Source: Lachnospiraceae bacterium | Lineage (GTDB): Bacteria > Bacillota > Clostridia > Lachnospirales > Lachnospiraceae | Assembly: GCA_022769005.1 (NCBI GenBank) | Contig: JALEKK010000011.1 | Coordinates: 1-43,616 of the forward strand | Direction: 5' to 3' | DNA length: 43,616 nt | Part shown: piece by piece, positions 43,204-43,616 of the stretch | Layout: the number at the start of each line of letters is the position of its first letter | Position numbering within the stretch: the first letter of the stretch is position 1 | Made by a program: the position numbers and the translations under genes | The notes under the pieces: generated by a model | Seen by the model: only the letters and a program-made list of their open reading frames with translations | Told to the model about the DNA's origin: nothing | Database searches by the model: none

Positions 43204-43616
<413 letters not shown>

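Overview
The window looks like chromosomal DNA of a low-GC Gram-positive anaerobe, most likely Clostridia and possibly Lachnospiraceae (inference). Reasons: strong AGGAGG-type ribosome binding sites, AT-rich intergenic DNA with TTGACA/TATAAT-like promoters, two sortases and no outer-membrane genes, a ferredoxin-dependent 2-oxoacid oxidoreductase, and the Bacillus/Clostridium gene order yaaO-like ... holB - ricT ... trmN6 - rsmI. All six tRNA genes lack an encoded CCA end. No phage, transposase, CRISPR array or plasmid gene was seen.

Layout. 1-1098 (minus): an exported lamin-tail/beta-propeller protein cut by the window edge, and a small DUF4177-like protein. 1361-4356 (plus): the polyphosphate pair ppx-ppk1, overlapping by 22 bases, with two phased TTTACA boxes upstream. 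After it come a dnaE-like scrap and a very long hairpin. 4545-10623 (minus): a five-gene unit of CCA-adding enzyme, DegT aminotransferase, PglC-type phosphosugar transferase, ExoA-like GT2 and FlaA1/PglF-type 4,6-dehydratase. This set can make and load an amino-dideoxy sugar onto a lipid carrier. 10748-18270 (minus): a second glycan cluster of polyprenyl-phosphate-mannose-synthase-like GT2, GT4, large GT-C membrane protein, manA, an unknown anchored protein and a PIG-V-like mannosyltransferase. 18400-21021 (minus): nfo, rsmI and trmN6.

21143-28223 (minus): a tightly packed, partly overlapping operon of NitT/TauT-type ABC importer (lipoprotein, ATPase, permease), porGDAB-type 2-oxoacid:ferredoxin oxidoreductase and a phenylacetate-CoA-ligase-like enzyme. 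It reads as one module: import an organic acid, activate it to a CoA thioester, and interconvert that with a 2-oxoacid using ferredoxin. It sits between ricT and trmN6, genes that are near neighbours in Bacillus. Its leader holds a palindrome between the promoter elements and an eight-codon Met/Cys-rich reading frame with a strong ribosome binding site.

28574-38464 (minus): ricT, holB, two sortases, dnaE and ftsH. 38818-40422 (plus): pyrG. 40588-42420 (minus): a YaaO-like Orn/Lys/Arg decarboxylase-family protein carrying inserted degenerate 45-bp tandem repeats. 42567-43098 (minus): six tRNA genes (Asp, Val, Thr, Tyr, fMet, Phe in transcription order) with their own near-consensus promoter and a terminator. 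43204-43616 (minus): the 3' end of 23S rRNA, with no 5S gene between it and the tRNAs.

Functional links: the CCA-adding enzyme is needed by the CCA-less tRNAs; manA can feed the mannosyl cluster; holB and dnaE are both DNA polymerase III subunits; rsmI, trmN6 and nfo are housekeeping RNA-modification and DNA-repair genes. Start codons were chosen from ribosome binding sites and neighbouring stop codons, so several differ from the longest possible reading frame.
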